NCBI GenBank assembly: GCA_041594335.1
Contig: JBFHML010000009.1
Coordinates: forward strand, 1 to 58,997
Direction: 5' to 3'
Length of the DNA stretch: 58,997 nucleotides
Source of the DNA: JAGPUQ01 sp041594335
Lineage (GTDB): Bacteria; Pseudomonadota; Gammaproteobacteria; Pseudomonadales; Porticoccaceae
Shown here: piece after piece, positions 43,380-50,298 of the stretch
Position numbering within the stretch: the first letter of the stretch is position 1
Layout: each line of letters starts with the position of its first letter
Program-made: the position numbers and the translations under genes
Notes under the pieces: model-generated
Database searches by the model: none
Seen by the model: the letters and a program-made list of their open reading frames with translations, nothing else
Told to the model about the DNA's origin: nothing

Positions 43380-43407
43380 ATGCCGCGAACCAGAGTTGAT
43401 TGTCAAG

Positions 43408-43483
43408 GCGGGAATAGCTCAGTTGGTAGAGCGCAACCTTGCCAAGGTTGAGGTCGCCGGTTCGAGCCCGGTTTCCCGCTCCA
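43408..43483 (+). tRNA. tRNA-Gly(GCC)
   Basis: 76 nt with encoded CCA. Acceptor GCGGGAA/TTCCCGC, anticodon stem-loop CAACC-TTGCCAA-GGTTG (anticodon GCC), T arm CGCCGGTTCGAGCCCGGT. In E. coli the GCC glycine tRNA glyW is followed directly by cysT and leuZ; here those two lie 4.2 kb further on. Confidence 0.98.
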
Positions 43484-43490
43484 AATTTGC

Positions 43491-43525
43491 AAGGGCTCAA
43501 AATCCACAGGGTTTTGGGCCCTTTT
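43491..43525 (+). terminator. Intrinsic terminator after tRNA-Gly
   Basis: AAGGGCTCAAAATCC (43491-43505), loop ACA, GGGTTTTGGGCCCTT (43509-43523), running into TT and GCG. The stem has two G-T/T-G type mismatches but is about 13 pairs long. It closes the Glu-Gly transcript before the ABC transporter. Confidence 0.75.
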
Positions 43526-43592
43526 GCGTAGGCGCGGCCGTGGGCTGCGCGATCCTTGCCCGAGAATATCAACGAGCTATCCGTCTGATCCG

Positions 43593-44555
43593 GTGAATAC
43601 GATTGCCCCCCAACCCCAAACCTGCGCCCTGTCGATACGGTCGCTAACCAAGGTCTATGACAACGGCCTCGAAGCGCTGCGTGGCATCGACTTGGATGTG
43701 GCCGAAGGCGAGTTTTTTGCCCTGCTCGGTCCCAATGGAGCCGGTAAATCGACCACCATCGGCATCGTGTGTTCGCTGGTGCGCAAGACCGGGGGCAGCG
43801 TGCGCATCTTTGACACGGATATCGATAGGAATTTCTCCCTGGCGCGACAGGAGCTGGGGTTGGTGCCCCAGGAATTCAATTTCCAGCAATTCGAAAAAGT
43901 CATCGATATCCTGGTGACCCAGGCGGGCTACTATGGCCTGCCACGGCGTCTGGCGCTGGCTCGCAGCGAGAAATATCTCCGCCTCTTGGGACTGTGGGAT
44001 AAGCGTGATACGCGTGCCCGCATGCTCTCTGGTGGCATGAAGCGGCGTTTGATGATTGCCCGTGCCCTGGTGCATGAGCCTCGTCTGTTGATACTGGATG
44101 AGCCCACCGCAGGTGTGGATATCGAGCTACGACGCTCTACCTGGCAGTTCCTGCGGGATTTGAACCGTGGGGGCACCACCATCATTCTGACGACGCACTA
44201 CTTGGAAGAGGCAGAAAATCTCTGTAACCGGATCGCCATCATCGATCACGGGGAAATTGTCGAAAACACGGGTATGCGGGAGTTGCTCGCCAAGCTGAAT
44301 ACCGAAGTGTTCGTGTTTGATACCCGGGAGCGGTTGGAACGCTTTCCGGAATTGCCGGGTTATGTGGGGCGGTTGCTCGACAGCCACAGCCTCGAGGTCG
44401 AAGTAGAAAAGACCCAATCGCTGAACGAGTTGTTTGCGGGTCTCAGTGCCCAGGGTGTCCACGTAGTCAGTATGCGCAACAAGGCCAACCGGCTCGAGGA
44501 ACTGTTTGTGTCCTTGGTGGGGGTAGGCGAAGAGACGCGGGGAGCCGGCCGATGA
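43593..44555 (+). CDS. yadG: ABC transporter ATP-binding protein, YadG-like
   Basis: 320 residues from a GTG at 43593; the frame extends to 43524 inside the terminator, so an earlier start is unlikely. Walker A LLGPNGAGKSTTIG, signature MLSGGMKRRLMIARAL, Walker B LLILDEPTAGVD, switch His in ILTTHYLEEAE. A C-terminal extension of about 80 residues is typical for drug/carbohydrate-type ABC-2 ATPases. It overlaps the permease gene by four bases. The exported substrate of YadGH is not known. Confidence 0.9.
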   Translation: MNTIAPQPQTCALSIRSLTKVYDNGLEALRGIDLDVAEGEFFALLGPNGAGKSTTIGIVCSLVRKTGGSVRIFDTDIDRNFSLARQELGLVPQEFNFQQFEKVIDILVTQAGYYGLPRRLALARSEKYLRLLGLWDKRDTRARMLSGGMKRRLMIARALVHEPRLLILDEPTAGVDIELRRSTWQFLRDLNRGGTTIILTTHYLEEAENLCNRIAIIDHGEIVENTGMRELLAKLNTEVFVFDTRERLERFPELPGYVGRLLDSHSLEVEVEKTQSLNELFAGLSAQGVHVVSMRNKANRLEELFVSLVGVGEETRGAGR

Positions 44556-45325
44556 AGGCGCGTCAGCAGTGGGTGGCGTTCATGACCATCCTGTCCCGGG
44601 AAGTACGTCGTTTTACGCGTATTTGGTTGCAGACGTTGTTGCCTCCGGCCATCACCATCGTTCTGTATTTTGTGATTTTCGGTACCCTGATCGGACCGCG
44701 TATCGGCACGATGGCCGGACACCCCTACATCGATTTCGTGGTGCCGGGACTGATCATGATGTCCGTCATCACCAACTCATACAGTAACGTGGTGTCGTCG
44801 TTCTACGGCAACAAATTTCAAGGCAGCATCGAGGAGATACTCGTCTCTCCTGTTCCTAACTACGTGATTTTGCTTGGTTTTGTGTTTGGTGGGGTGGCTC
44901 GGGGCTTGGCGGTCGGCCTGATTGTCACCCTGTTATCCTTACTATTTACCCAGCTTCAACTGCACCACCTTGCGGTAGTGCTGACCATGGTGTTGCTGAC
45001 CGCCGTGCTGTTTTCTATCGCTGGGTTGATCAACGCCATCTTCGCCGAATCCTTCGACGATATTTCCATCGTGCCGACCTTTGTATTGACCCCCCTCACG
45101 TACCTGGGCGGTGTGTTCTATTCAATGGATATGTTGCCTGGCTTTTGGCAGCAAGTGTCCCTGGCCAACCCGATTCTGTACATGGTCAATGCGTTTCGCT
45201 ACGGCTTCCTGGGAGTGTCCGATATCGACATTACCTGGGCCTTCACCATGGTCGCCGCTTTTATCGCGTTAGGCTACGGCTATGCGCTTTATCTGTTGGC
45301 TCGCGGCAAGCGTCTGCGTGCCTGA
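44552..45325 (+). CDS. yadH: ABC-2 type permease, YadH-like
   Basis: 257 residues, six hydrophobic segments. RIWLQTLLPPAITIVLYFVI, VPGLIMMSVITNSYSNVVSS and PTFVLTPLTYLGGVFYS closely follow the E. coli YadH pattern. It pairs with the ATPase (ATGA overlap) to form an inner-membrane exporter. queF begins 3 bp after its stop. Confidence 0.9.
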   Translation: MKARQQWVAFMTILSREVRRFTRIWLQTLLPPAITIVLYFVIFGTLIGPRIGTMAGHPYIDFVVPGLIMMSVITNSYSNVVSSFYGNKFQGSIEEILVSPVPNYVILLGFVFGGVARGLAVGLIVTLLSLLFTQLQLHHLAVVLTMVLLTAVLFSIAGLINAIFAESFDDISIVPTFVLTPLTYLGGVFYSMDMLPGFWQQVSLANPILYMVNAFRYGFLGVSDIDITWAFTMVAAFIALGYGYALYLLARGKRLRA

Positions 45326-45328
45326 GCG

Positions 45329-46165
45329 ATGGCCGAGTCTCCGAACGATCACATAGCCGCCTCGCCGCTGGGGCGTACTACGCGTTATCCGCAGCGCTTT
45401 GATCCGGGGTTGCTGCACCCCATCGAGCGCGCGGTCGGTCGCGTGGCGTCGGCCCCCGTGGAGGCGAGATTATTTGGTGCCGATCTCTGGGTGGCCTATG
45501 AGCTGTCGTGGCTCTCTCCCAGTGGAGTGCCCCAGGTGGCGGTGGCAGAGTTCGATGTGCCCTGCACCTCACCACGGCTGATCGAGTCGAAATCGCTGAA
45601 GCTGTATCTCAATTCCTGCAACCAGACGGTCTTTGCCGGGCCCGAGGCGGTCCGCGGTCAACTGGCCGCGGACCTATCCGCCGCCGCGGGTGCTCCGGTG
45701 ATAGTGCGGTTGTATCGCCTGGCCGATTACGGTCGGCGTGGACTGTCAGCCCCCACCGGTGCGTGTATTGATGCCGCGGAGATAGAGGCTCCTCCACAGA
45801 CGCCTTGCCCCGCGCGGCTGGGTGTTCGGCCCGGCCCGGTGGTGTCGGAAACGCTCTACACGGATTTACTCAAAACCAATTGCCCAGTGACTGGGCAGCC
45901 GGATTGGGCGACGCTGGTTGTCGACTACCGGGGTACGCCGATCGATCGGGCGGGCTTGCTGGGCTATGTTGTCTCGCTGCGTCAGCACAGCGATTTTCAT
46001 GAGCATTGCGTGGAGCGGATCTTCGCCGATCTGTGGCAACACGTGCGGCCCGAGCGCCTCTTGGTTCTGGCGCGCTATACCCGGCGTGGTGGTATCGAGA
46101 TCAACCCCTGGCGCAGTTCAGCGCCTGGTATTTCCCCTCCTGTGGGCCGCCTACCTCGGCAGTGA
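45329..46165 (+). CDS. queF: NADPH-dependent 7-cyano-7-deazaguanine reductase
   Basis: 278 residues, the long bimodular (E. coli YqcD) type. ESKSLKLYLNSCNQT is the QueF signature in the N-terminal half. The catalytic Cys185 is in LKTNCPVTGQPDWATL, with Asp192 nearby, and HSDFHEHCVERIF binds substrate. It reduces preQ0 to preQ1 in queuosine synthesis. It is probably co-transcribed with yadGH and ends directly against the convergent cyclase gene. Confidence 0.95.
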   Translation: MAESPNDHIAASPLGRTTRYPQRFDPGLLHPIERAVGRVASAPVEARLFGADLWVAYELSWLSPSGVPQVAVAEFDVPCTSPRLIESKSLKLYLNSCNQTVFAGPEAVRGQLAADLSAAAGAPVIVRLYRLADYGRRGLSAPTGACIDAAEIEAPPQTPCPARLGVRPGPVVSETLYTDLLKTNCPVTGQPDWATLVVDYRGTPIDRAGLLGYVVSLRQHSDFHEHCVERIFADLWQHVRPERLLVLARYTRRGGIEINPWRSSAPGISPPVGRLPRQ

Positions 46166-47590
46166 TCAGGCATCGGGGGGGGGCGGTCGCCGCAACCGCC
46201 GCTGAACCTCCCTAAATGCGCTCTGCAGGGCGGTAACCACACGGCTGTGGTCGTAGTTGGGGACCTTGTCGAGATCCATGAACAGTGTGAAGCCCTCGGT
46301 ACGATAGTCCAGGCACGGGTGCTCCGCGCCCAGGTTTTTACGGTGATCGACCACCGAGTACACTTTGATCGGATGCCGGAAACCCTTGACTTCGATCTCG
46401 CCGTGATCACGGCACAGAATCTGGTCGTTGATGAACTGCCAAGTCGCGTGGGAAATGAGAATTTCCCCCGGTCGAGCCGAGGTTTCCAGGCGGCTGGCGA
46501 GGTTTACTTCGGAGCCGAGCAGCGTGTAGTGCAGCCGATCCTCGGTGCCGAAGTTGCCGACCGTGCAAAATCCGGTACTGATGCCCATGCGGATTTCCAG
46601 TGGCCGCATGAGTCCTAGGTCCCGCCAGTGCTTTTGAAGCTCGATGACCCGATTGCGCATGGCCAATGCCATGGCGACGCAGGCCAGGCAATCGTCCTTG
46701 GGCCCTTTGCTGCGGGGATCGCCAAAAAAGACCATGACTGCGTCGCCGATGAATTTGTCGATGGTGCCGCCGTACGCGAGGGCGATCTTCGACATCTCCG
46801 TCAGGTAGTGATTGATGATCTGGGTCAGCGACGACTCGTCCATTTCGTCGGCGATTTCACTGAAGCCCACGATATCGGAGAAAAATACGACCAGCCGTTT
46901 GCGATGCGAAGACAGACGTGCGGCGCGGCCGGATTCGATGGCATGACGCAGGTTGGGTGAAACATATTTGGCCAGCTGATAGTTGTGCAACTTGAGCCGG
47001 ATCTGCTGCTGTTGTTGCTCTTCCAGTCGCTCTCGAAGGGAACGGATTTCGTGCCGACTGTATTGCCCATAGAGCACGAACGTCAGGGCGAAGACGGCTG
47101 CCGGCACCAAGTGCAGGGGCGCGTCTAGATCCAGATGCCAGTCGGGACTCAGCAGCGCGGGCACGGCCGCGCCGGCGACGAACGCCAGATTGTCGAATAG
47201 CCAACGTTGGCCACCGCCGCGCAATAACAGGCTGCATTGAACCAATACCGCTAGCGGCAGCACCGTCAAGAGGGGATAGCGCAGCGCGCCGACCACGAGG
47301 CCGAGCAGCGCCGCATCGACCAACGCGATGCGGTCAGCGGCAGCGCTCCGCCCCGCGCTGTGCCGGCGGCGCAGCAGATGCTCGGTCCCGAGCAGATAGA
47401 GCAAGGCGATGACGCTTCCTGCGACTAGTGCCAGCGGGGGTGCCTGCCAGTCGGTGACGCGCGAGAGCAGCGCGGTGATTACTCCCAGCGTCAGCGCGGG
47501 GCGGAACCACCCGTGGTGAGAGACCGGCTGCGTAGGAGACGCGGTTGCTTCCAAGACCAAGACTCCAGAACCAGGCGCCGACGCGGCCAT
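46166..47590 (-). CDS. Membrane-anchored class IIIb adenylate cyclase
   Basis: 474 residues. N-terminal half: about five to six membrane helices. A short linker rich in Gln (RLEEQQQQQIRLKL) precedes the cyclase domain (about 240-410). Both metal Asp residues are present (FFSDIVGFSEIADEM and KFIGDAVMVFFGDP). The base-recognition Lys is in GTIDKFIGD, while the usual Asp partner is Thr (HYTLLGSEVN), the class IIIb pattern known from bicarbonate-responsive cyclases. The transition-state Asn and Arg (VNLASRLE) are intact, so it should make cAMP. In this organism cAMP could feed Vfr-type control of the pili, an inference. Confidence 0.87.
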   Translation of the reverse strand: MAASAPGSGVLVLEATASPTQPVSHHGWFRPALTLGVITALLSRVTDWQAPPLALVAGSVIALLYLLGTEHLLRRRHSAGRSAAADRIALVDAALLGLVVGALRYPLLTVLPLAVLVQCSLLLRGGGQRWLFDNLAFVAGAAVPALLSPDWHLDLDAPLHLVPAAVFALTFVLYGQYSRHEIRSLRERLEEQQQQQIRLKLHNYQLAKYVSPNLRHAIESGRAARLSSHRKRLVVFFSDIVGFSEIADEMDESSLTQIINHYLTEMSKIALAYGGTIDKFIGDAVMVFFGDPRSKGPKDDCLACVAMALAMRNRVIELQKHWRDLGLMRPLEIRMGISTGFCTVGNFGTEDRLHYTLLGSEVNLASRLETSARPGEILISHATWQFINDQILCRDHGEIEVKGFRHPIKVYSVVDHRKNLGAEHPCLDYRTEGFTLFMDLDKVPNYDHSRVVTALQSAFREVQRRLRRPPPPDA

Positions 47591-47624
47591 TGTAGCTCAG
47601 GATGTGCCCCAGGCCGGAAATCCG

Positions 47625-47654
47625 CTGTCATCGGGCGCGGCGCTCGGTTACAAT
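47625..47654 (+). promoter_or_regulatory. Promoter of tRNA-Cys/tRNA-Leu
   Basis: CTGTCA (47625-47630), 18-bp spacer, TACAAT (47649-47654), then GCGCGCC as a GC-rich discriminator. The tRNA-Cys 5' end is 14 bp on. Confidence 0.6.
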
Positions 47655-47668
47655 GCGCGCCTTCGCGG

Positions 47669-47742
47669 GGCTGGATGGCAGAGTGGTTATGCAGCGGACT
47701 GCAACTCCGCGTACGCCGGTTCGATTCCGACTCCAGCCTCCA
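47669..47742 (+). tRNA. tRNA-Cys(GCA)
   Basis: 74 nt with encoded CCA. Acceptor GGCTGGA/TCCAGCC, anticodon stem-loop GCGGA-CTGCAAC-TCCGC (anticodon GCA), T arm GCCGGTTCGATTCCGAC. It precedes the intron-containing tRNA-Leu by 71 bp, matching the cysT-leuZ order of enterobacteria. Confidence 0.97.
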
Positions 47743-47813
47743 TTTCTTCCTTCCCCGGTTTTTTTGCCGCGCTGGCGCGCGGCGGCGCCTTGGCTTAAGG
47801 TGTCCGACATCAC

Positions 47814-48128
47814 GCCCGAGTGGTGGAACAGGTAGACACAAGGGACTTGAAAGCAATTTGAGCCCCGTGGGGGAAACCCTTCGGGTGGCACCCGTCAAAT
47901 TCGGTGAACGCCCTGGTCGCTATCGAGCGGCCGAGCCAACGCCGAGCCAAGCCCAACCGTTAGCGGTGGGAAGGTGTAGAGAGCAGACGGCGGGCACCTA
48001 CAGCCGCTAGGCCAAGGTGAAGGCGTGCTCCAGACCACGAACGCCCGGTGGCGGCGGCGAAAGCCGAAGTGGTACGAAAATCCCTCGACCGCGAGGTCGT
48101 GCCGGTTCGATTCCGGCCTCGGGCACCA
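47814..48128 (+). tRNA. tRNA-Leu(TAA), split by a group I intron
   Basis: Exon 1 is 47814-47848 and exon 2 is 48077-48128, giving an 87-nt mature tRNA with encoded CCA. The exons form an acceptor GCCCGAG/CTCGGGC and an anticodon stem AGGGA/TCCCT around the loop CTTAAAA (anticodon TAA). A leucine-type long variable arm and the T arm TGCCGGTTCGATTCCGGC follow. The break lies after T34, between the first and second anticodon bases, the position used by cyanobacterial tRNA-Leu(UAA) introns. Without splicing it cannot work as a tRNA. Two short overlapping ORFs across it are spurious. Confidence 0.95.
47849..48076 (+). ncRNA. Group I self-splicing intron (IC3-like) in tRNA-Leu(UAA)
   Basis: 228 nt, no ORF. 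The guide sequence GAGCCCC (47860-47866) pairs with exon GGGACTT at 6 of 7 positions, including a U-G wobble at the splice site. Core segments match the Azoarcus tRNA-Ile intron as I recall it: GTCAAATTCGG (P3/P4), AACGCCGAGCCAAGC (P4/P6) and GAAGGTGTAGAGA with CAGACGGC (P7/P3). P7 pairs GAGCA with TGCTC where Azoarcus has GACUA/UAGUC, a compensatory change. P3 pairs CCGTC with GACGG. A GAAA-capped hairpin (CGGCGAAAGCCG) fits P9, and ACCAC/GTGGT closes the 3' domain. The intron ends in the required G (TACG). Confidence 0.93.
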
Positions 48129-48133
48129 TCTTC

Positions 48134-48898
48134 CTAGGTTTTGCGTCCTGCGGCGGCGCCTGGATCGCATTCCAGTGCGGCAAGGTCGGCCGGCCGCAGA
48201 ATACGGTAGTCGGCAGGCTGCAACGTGCCCAGCGCCAGCCCGCCCGTACGGAAGCGGTGCAAGCCAATCACTTCATTCCCTAGGGCGGCGAACATGCGCC
48301 GGATTTGATGGTAGCGTCCTTCGGTAAGGACCATCACGCCGCTGGTCTCCGATTCGGGCATCCAACGCGCCGGTCGTAAAGGTTTTTTTTCCCCGCGGAG
48401 GCAAAATTCGCCGCTGCCAAAGCAGTGCTCCTCGTCGCCGCGCAGAGGCTGGCGCGTGACTACCCGATAATGCTTCGCCGCATGCGTGCGGGGGTGCGTG
48501 ATGCGGTGAAGCAGGGCGCCGTCATCGGTAATCAGCAGTTGTCCGGTAGTGGCTTTGTCCAGGCGGCCAATCGACGACAGCGCCGGCTTGCGCCGGCGCC
48601 AGCGCGCCGGCAGCAGGTCGTAGACCAACGGACCGGCTTCGTCGCGAGAGCAGGTATAGCCCGCCGGTTTGTGCAACATCAGCGTCAACGGCGCAGGTGG
48701 ATCCAGCGCCTCGCCGTCGATGTGCAAGGCGCCACTGCGCACCGATGCGAGGCTGATTTGCACCGTCGCGTCGCGCAGTATCGATCCGGTCAAGGTTACC
48801 CGACCGGCGCGGCACAGTGCCGCGGCCTCGCGCCGGCTGCAATAGCCTAGGTTGGACAGCAACCGGTCTACCCGAACCTGCTCGGGCTCGCGCGTCAT
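48134..48898 (-). CDS. rsuA: RsuA-family 16S rRNA pseudouridine synthase
   Basis: 254 residues. An S4-like N-terminal domain (VRVDRLLSNLGYCSRREAAA) precedes the catalytic domain. The catalytic Asp is in SSIGRLDKATTGQLLITDDG. TEGRYHQIRRMFAALG is the C-terminal RsuA/RluB/E/F block. RsuA makes pseudouridine 516 in 16S rRNA; RluE/F-type targets are possible because the subfamilies are close. It ends 6 bp from the tRNA-Leu gene, convergent to it. Confidence 0.83.
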   Translation of the reverse strand: MTREPEQVRVDRLLSNLGYCSRREAAALCRAGRVTLTGSILRDATVQISLASVRSGALHIDGEALDPPAPLTLMLHKPAGYTCSRDEAGPLVYDLLPARWRRRKPALSSIGRLDKATTGQLLITDDGALLHRITHPRTHAAKHYRVVTRQPLRGDEEHCFGSGEFCLRGEKKPLRPARWMPESETSGVMVLTEGRYHQIRRMFAALGNEVIGLHRFRTGGLALGTLQPADYRILRPADLAALECDPGAAAGRKT

Positions 48899-48913
48899 GG
48901 CTTTCGGTCCAGA

Positions 48914-49189
48914 TTAATCGCGCAGCCGGCGGGCCACGTACCAGCAGCTGGCGCGAATGGTCATTTGTTCGCGGCGGGCCCAGGTAAGACCTTCGCGCAC
49001 CAGTGCTTCGGCGATCCCCTGGCCGCGCAGTGATTCGGGCACATGGGTATGGTGAAAGTCGACGCCGCGCTTGCCCAAGCGACGGTAGTAGAGCACCGCC
49101 TGCGCTGTGTCGATCTGGCATAGGAAACGTCGCTGCTCGGGTTGGTGAATGATTTCCCGAATCTTGCCCTGGGATTGTGTGCGGGCCAT
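48914..49189 (-). CDS. Small GNAT-like N-acetyltransferase (YidJ/NATD1 type)
   Basis: 91 residues from the ATG at 49189 (GGAACA upstream); the frame extends to 49222. LGKRGVDFHHTHVPESLRGQ and GIAEALVREGLTWAR form the acetyl-CoA site; total length and the YYR...H pattern fit the PF14542 mini-GNAT family. Substrate unknown. rsuA starts 15 bp after its stop. Confidence 0.8.
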   Translation of the reverse strand: MARTQSQGKIREIIHQPEQRRFLCQIDTAQAVLYYRRLGKRGVDFHHTHVPESLRGQGIAEALVREGLTWARREQMTIRASCWYVARRLRD

Positions 49190-49243
49190 GCCTGTTCCTC
49201 GATCACATCTGCACAGCGCCATGATAGCGTGCTGTGGTGCGTT

Positions 49244-50122
49244 TCAAAGGATGCCGAGTTGGGCGCGAGTTTCTTGTGGCGTGGCCACTTCGCGACCCAG
49301 GCGGCGCGCCATGTCCGCTACCTGGCCGATCAGTTCGGCATTGGTCGGAGCATTCTGCTCGACGTAGGGCCAATCACCCAGACCGATGGATAGATGGCCG
49401 CCGGCCGTGATGATCTGTGGTGCGAGTTCGAGCAAGTCGCCGCCGTGGCAGCACACGGTCCAGTGTAGGTTGCGATCCTTGGGGAGACAGGCCAAGTGCG
49501 CCTCCAGTCCGGCGCGCGTCGGCGGATGCCCGGCGAGAAGGGAGGCCCCGGTGAGAACGAAACACAGATAGACGGGCTCGCCGATGGCGCCCATCTCGAT
49601 AAACGCCAGGAGTTGCCGGGTGAAGCTCAGGTTCCAGCAGACGGCGTAGGGTTTGACGGCAATGCGCCGTAACTCCTCGGCGAAGTGGAGTAGGGTGGCG
49701 GTCGAGTTTTGGTAAACCGTGCAGGCGCTGAGAAAGCGACGTTGCTCGGGGTCGTAGGTGTCGACATTGGCCGATCCCATGTCCAGCGGCACCAGGTCCG
49801 GTCGTGTCATGGGGTCCGCAGCGAGCGCTAGCACCGGCGCGATGCGACTGGCGGCGTCGCCGTCATGGGTGTAAGCGCCTAGCGTCGGGTGCACCAGGAG
49901 ATCGGTGCCGGCGCGAATGCCACGGATGATCGCGGCATTGGTGGCGGTGCTGTGATCCGGTCCCCCGTTTGCGTCGCGGGCGTGAAAATGGATCGCGGCG
50001 GCTCCGGCTTCCCGGCACTGTACGGCGGTGGCGGCGATTTCCTGTGGTGTCCAGGGAACATGGGCATTGTGGTTGCGGTCAGCGTATTCATTGACGCGCG
50101 CTTCGATGATGAGTTTGTCCAT
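49244..50122 (-). CDS. BKACE-family 3-keto acid cleavage enzyme (DUF849)
   Basis: 292 residues, TIM barrel. AGAAAIHFHARDANGGPDHS carries the zinc-binding HxH, with a third ligand expected near WTVCCHGG and the loop GGHLSIGLGDWPY. The family condenses a beta-keto acid with acetyl-CoA to give acetoacetate and a CoA ester (first defined for 3-keto-5-aminohexanoate in lysine fermentation). Specificity varies widely and cannot be read here. It is divergent from pepN across 176 bp. Confidence 0.85.
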   Translation of the reverse strand: MDKLIIEARVNEYADRNHNAHVPWTPQEIAATAVQCREAGAAAIHFHARDANGGPDHSTATNAAIIRGIRAGTDLLVHPTLGAYTHDGDAASRIAPVLALAADPMTRPDLVPLDMGSANVDTYDPEQRRFLSACTVYQNSTATLLHFAEELRRIAVKPYAVCWNLSFTRQLLAFIEMGAIGEPVYLCFVLTGASLLAGHPPTRAGLEAHLACLPKDRNLHWTVCCHGGDLLELAPQIITAGGHLSIGLGDWPYVEQNAPTNAELIGQVADMARRLGREVATPQETRAQLGIL

Positions 50123-50298
50123 CGCTGGGGTTTCCCGCGGTTGTTATGGGATTGGATGCGGCTCGCCGAGCTTAGCAGGAGGAGGGTTTCAGGGACCATG
50201 GTGATGGCCACGGACATGGACACCTGCCACGGGCTGGCTGACAATCTGGAAGCCGTGCTGCGAACTTGCAGCTAGCGGGTTTGGACGAGGAGTTGACT

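Noticed and set aside
47814..48128. tRNA-Leu as a pseudogene broken by random insertion
   Set aside because: Exons form a perfect tRNA and the insert has a complete group I core with correct splice-site pairings.
47491..48327. Several short open frames across the tRNA-Cys/tRNA-Leu region
   Set aside because: They overlap tRNA genes and the intron; no homing-endonuclease motif (LAGLIDADG, GIY-YIG, HNH) is present, so the intron is ORF-less.
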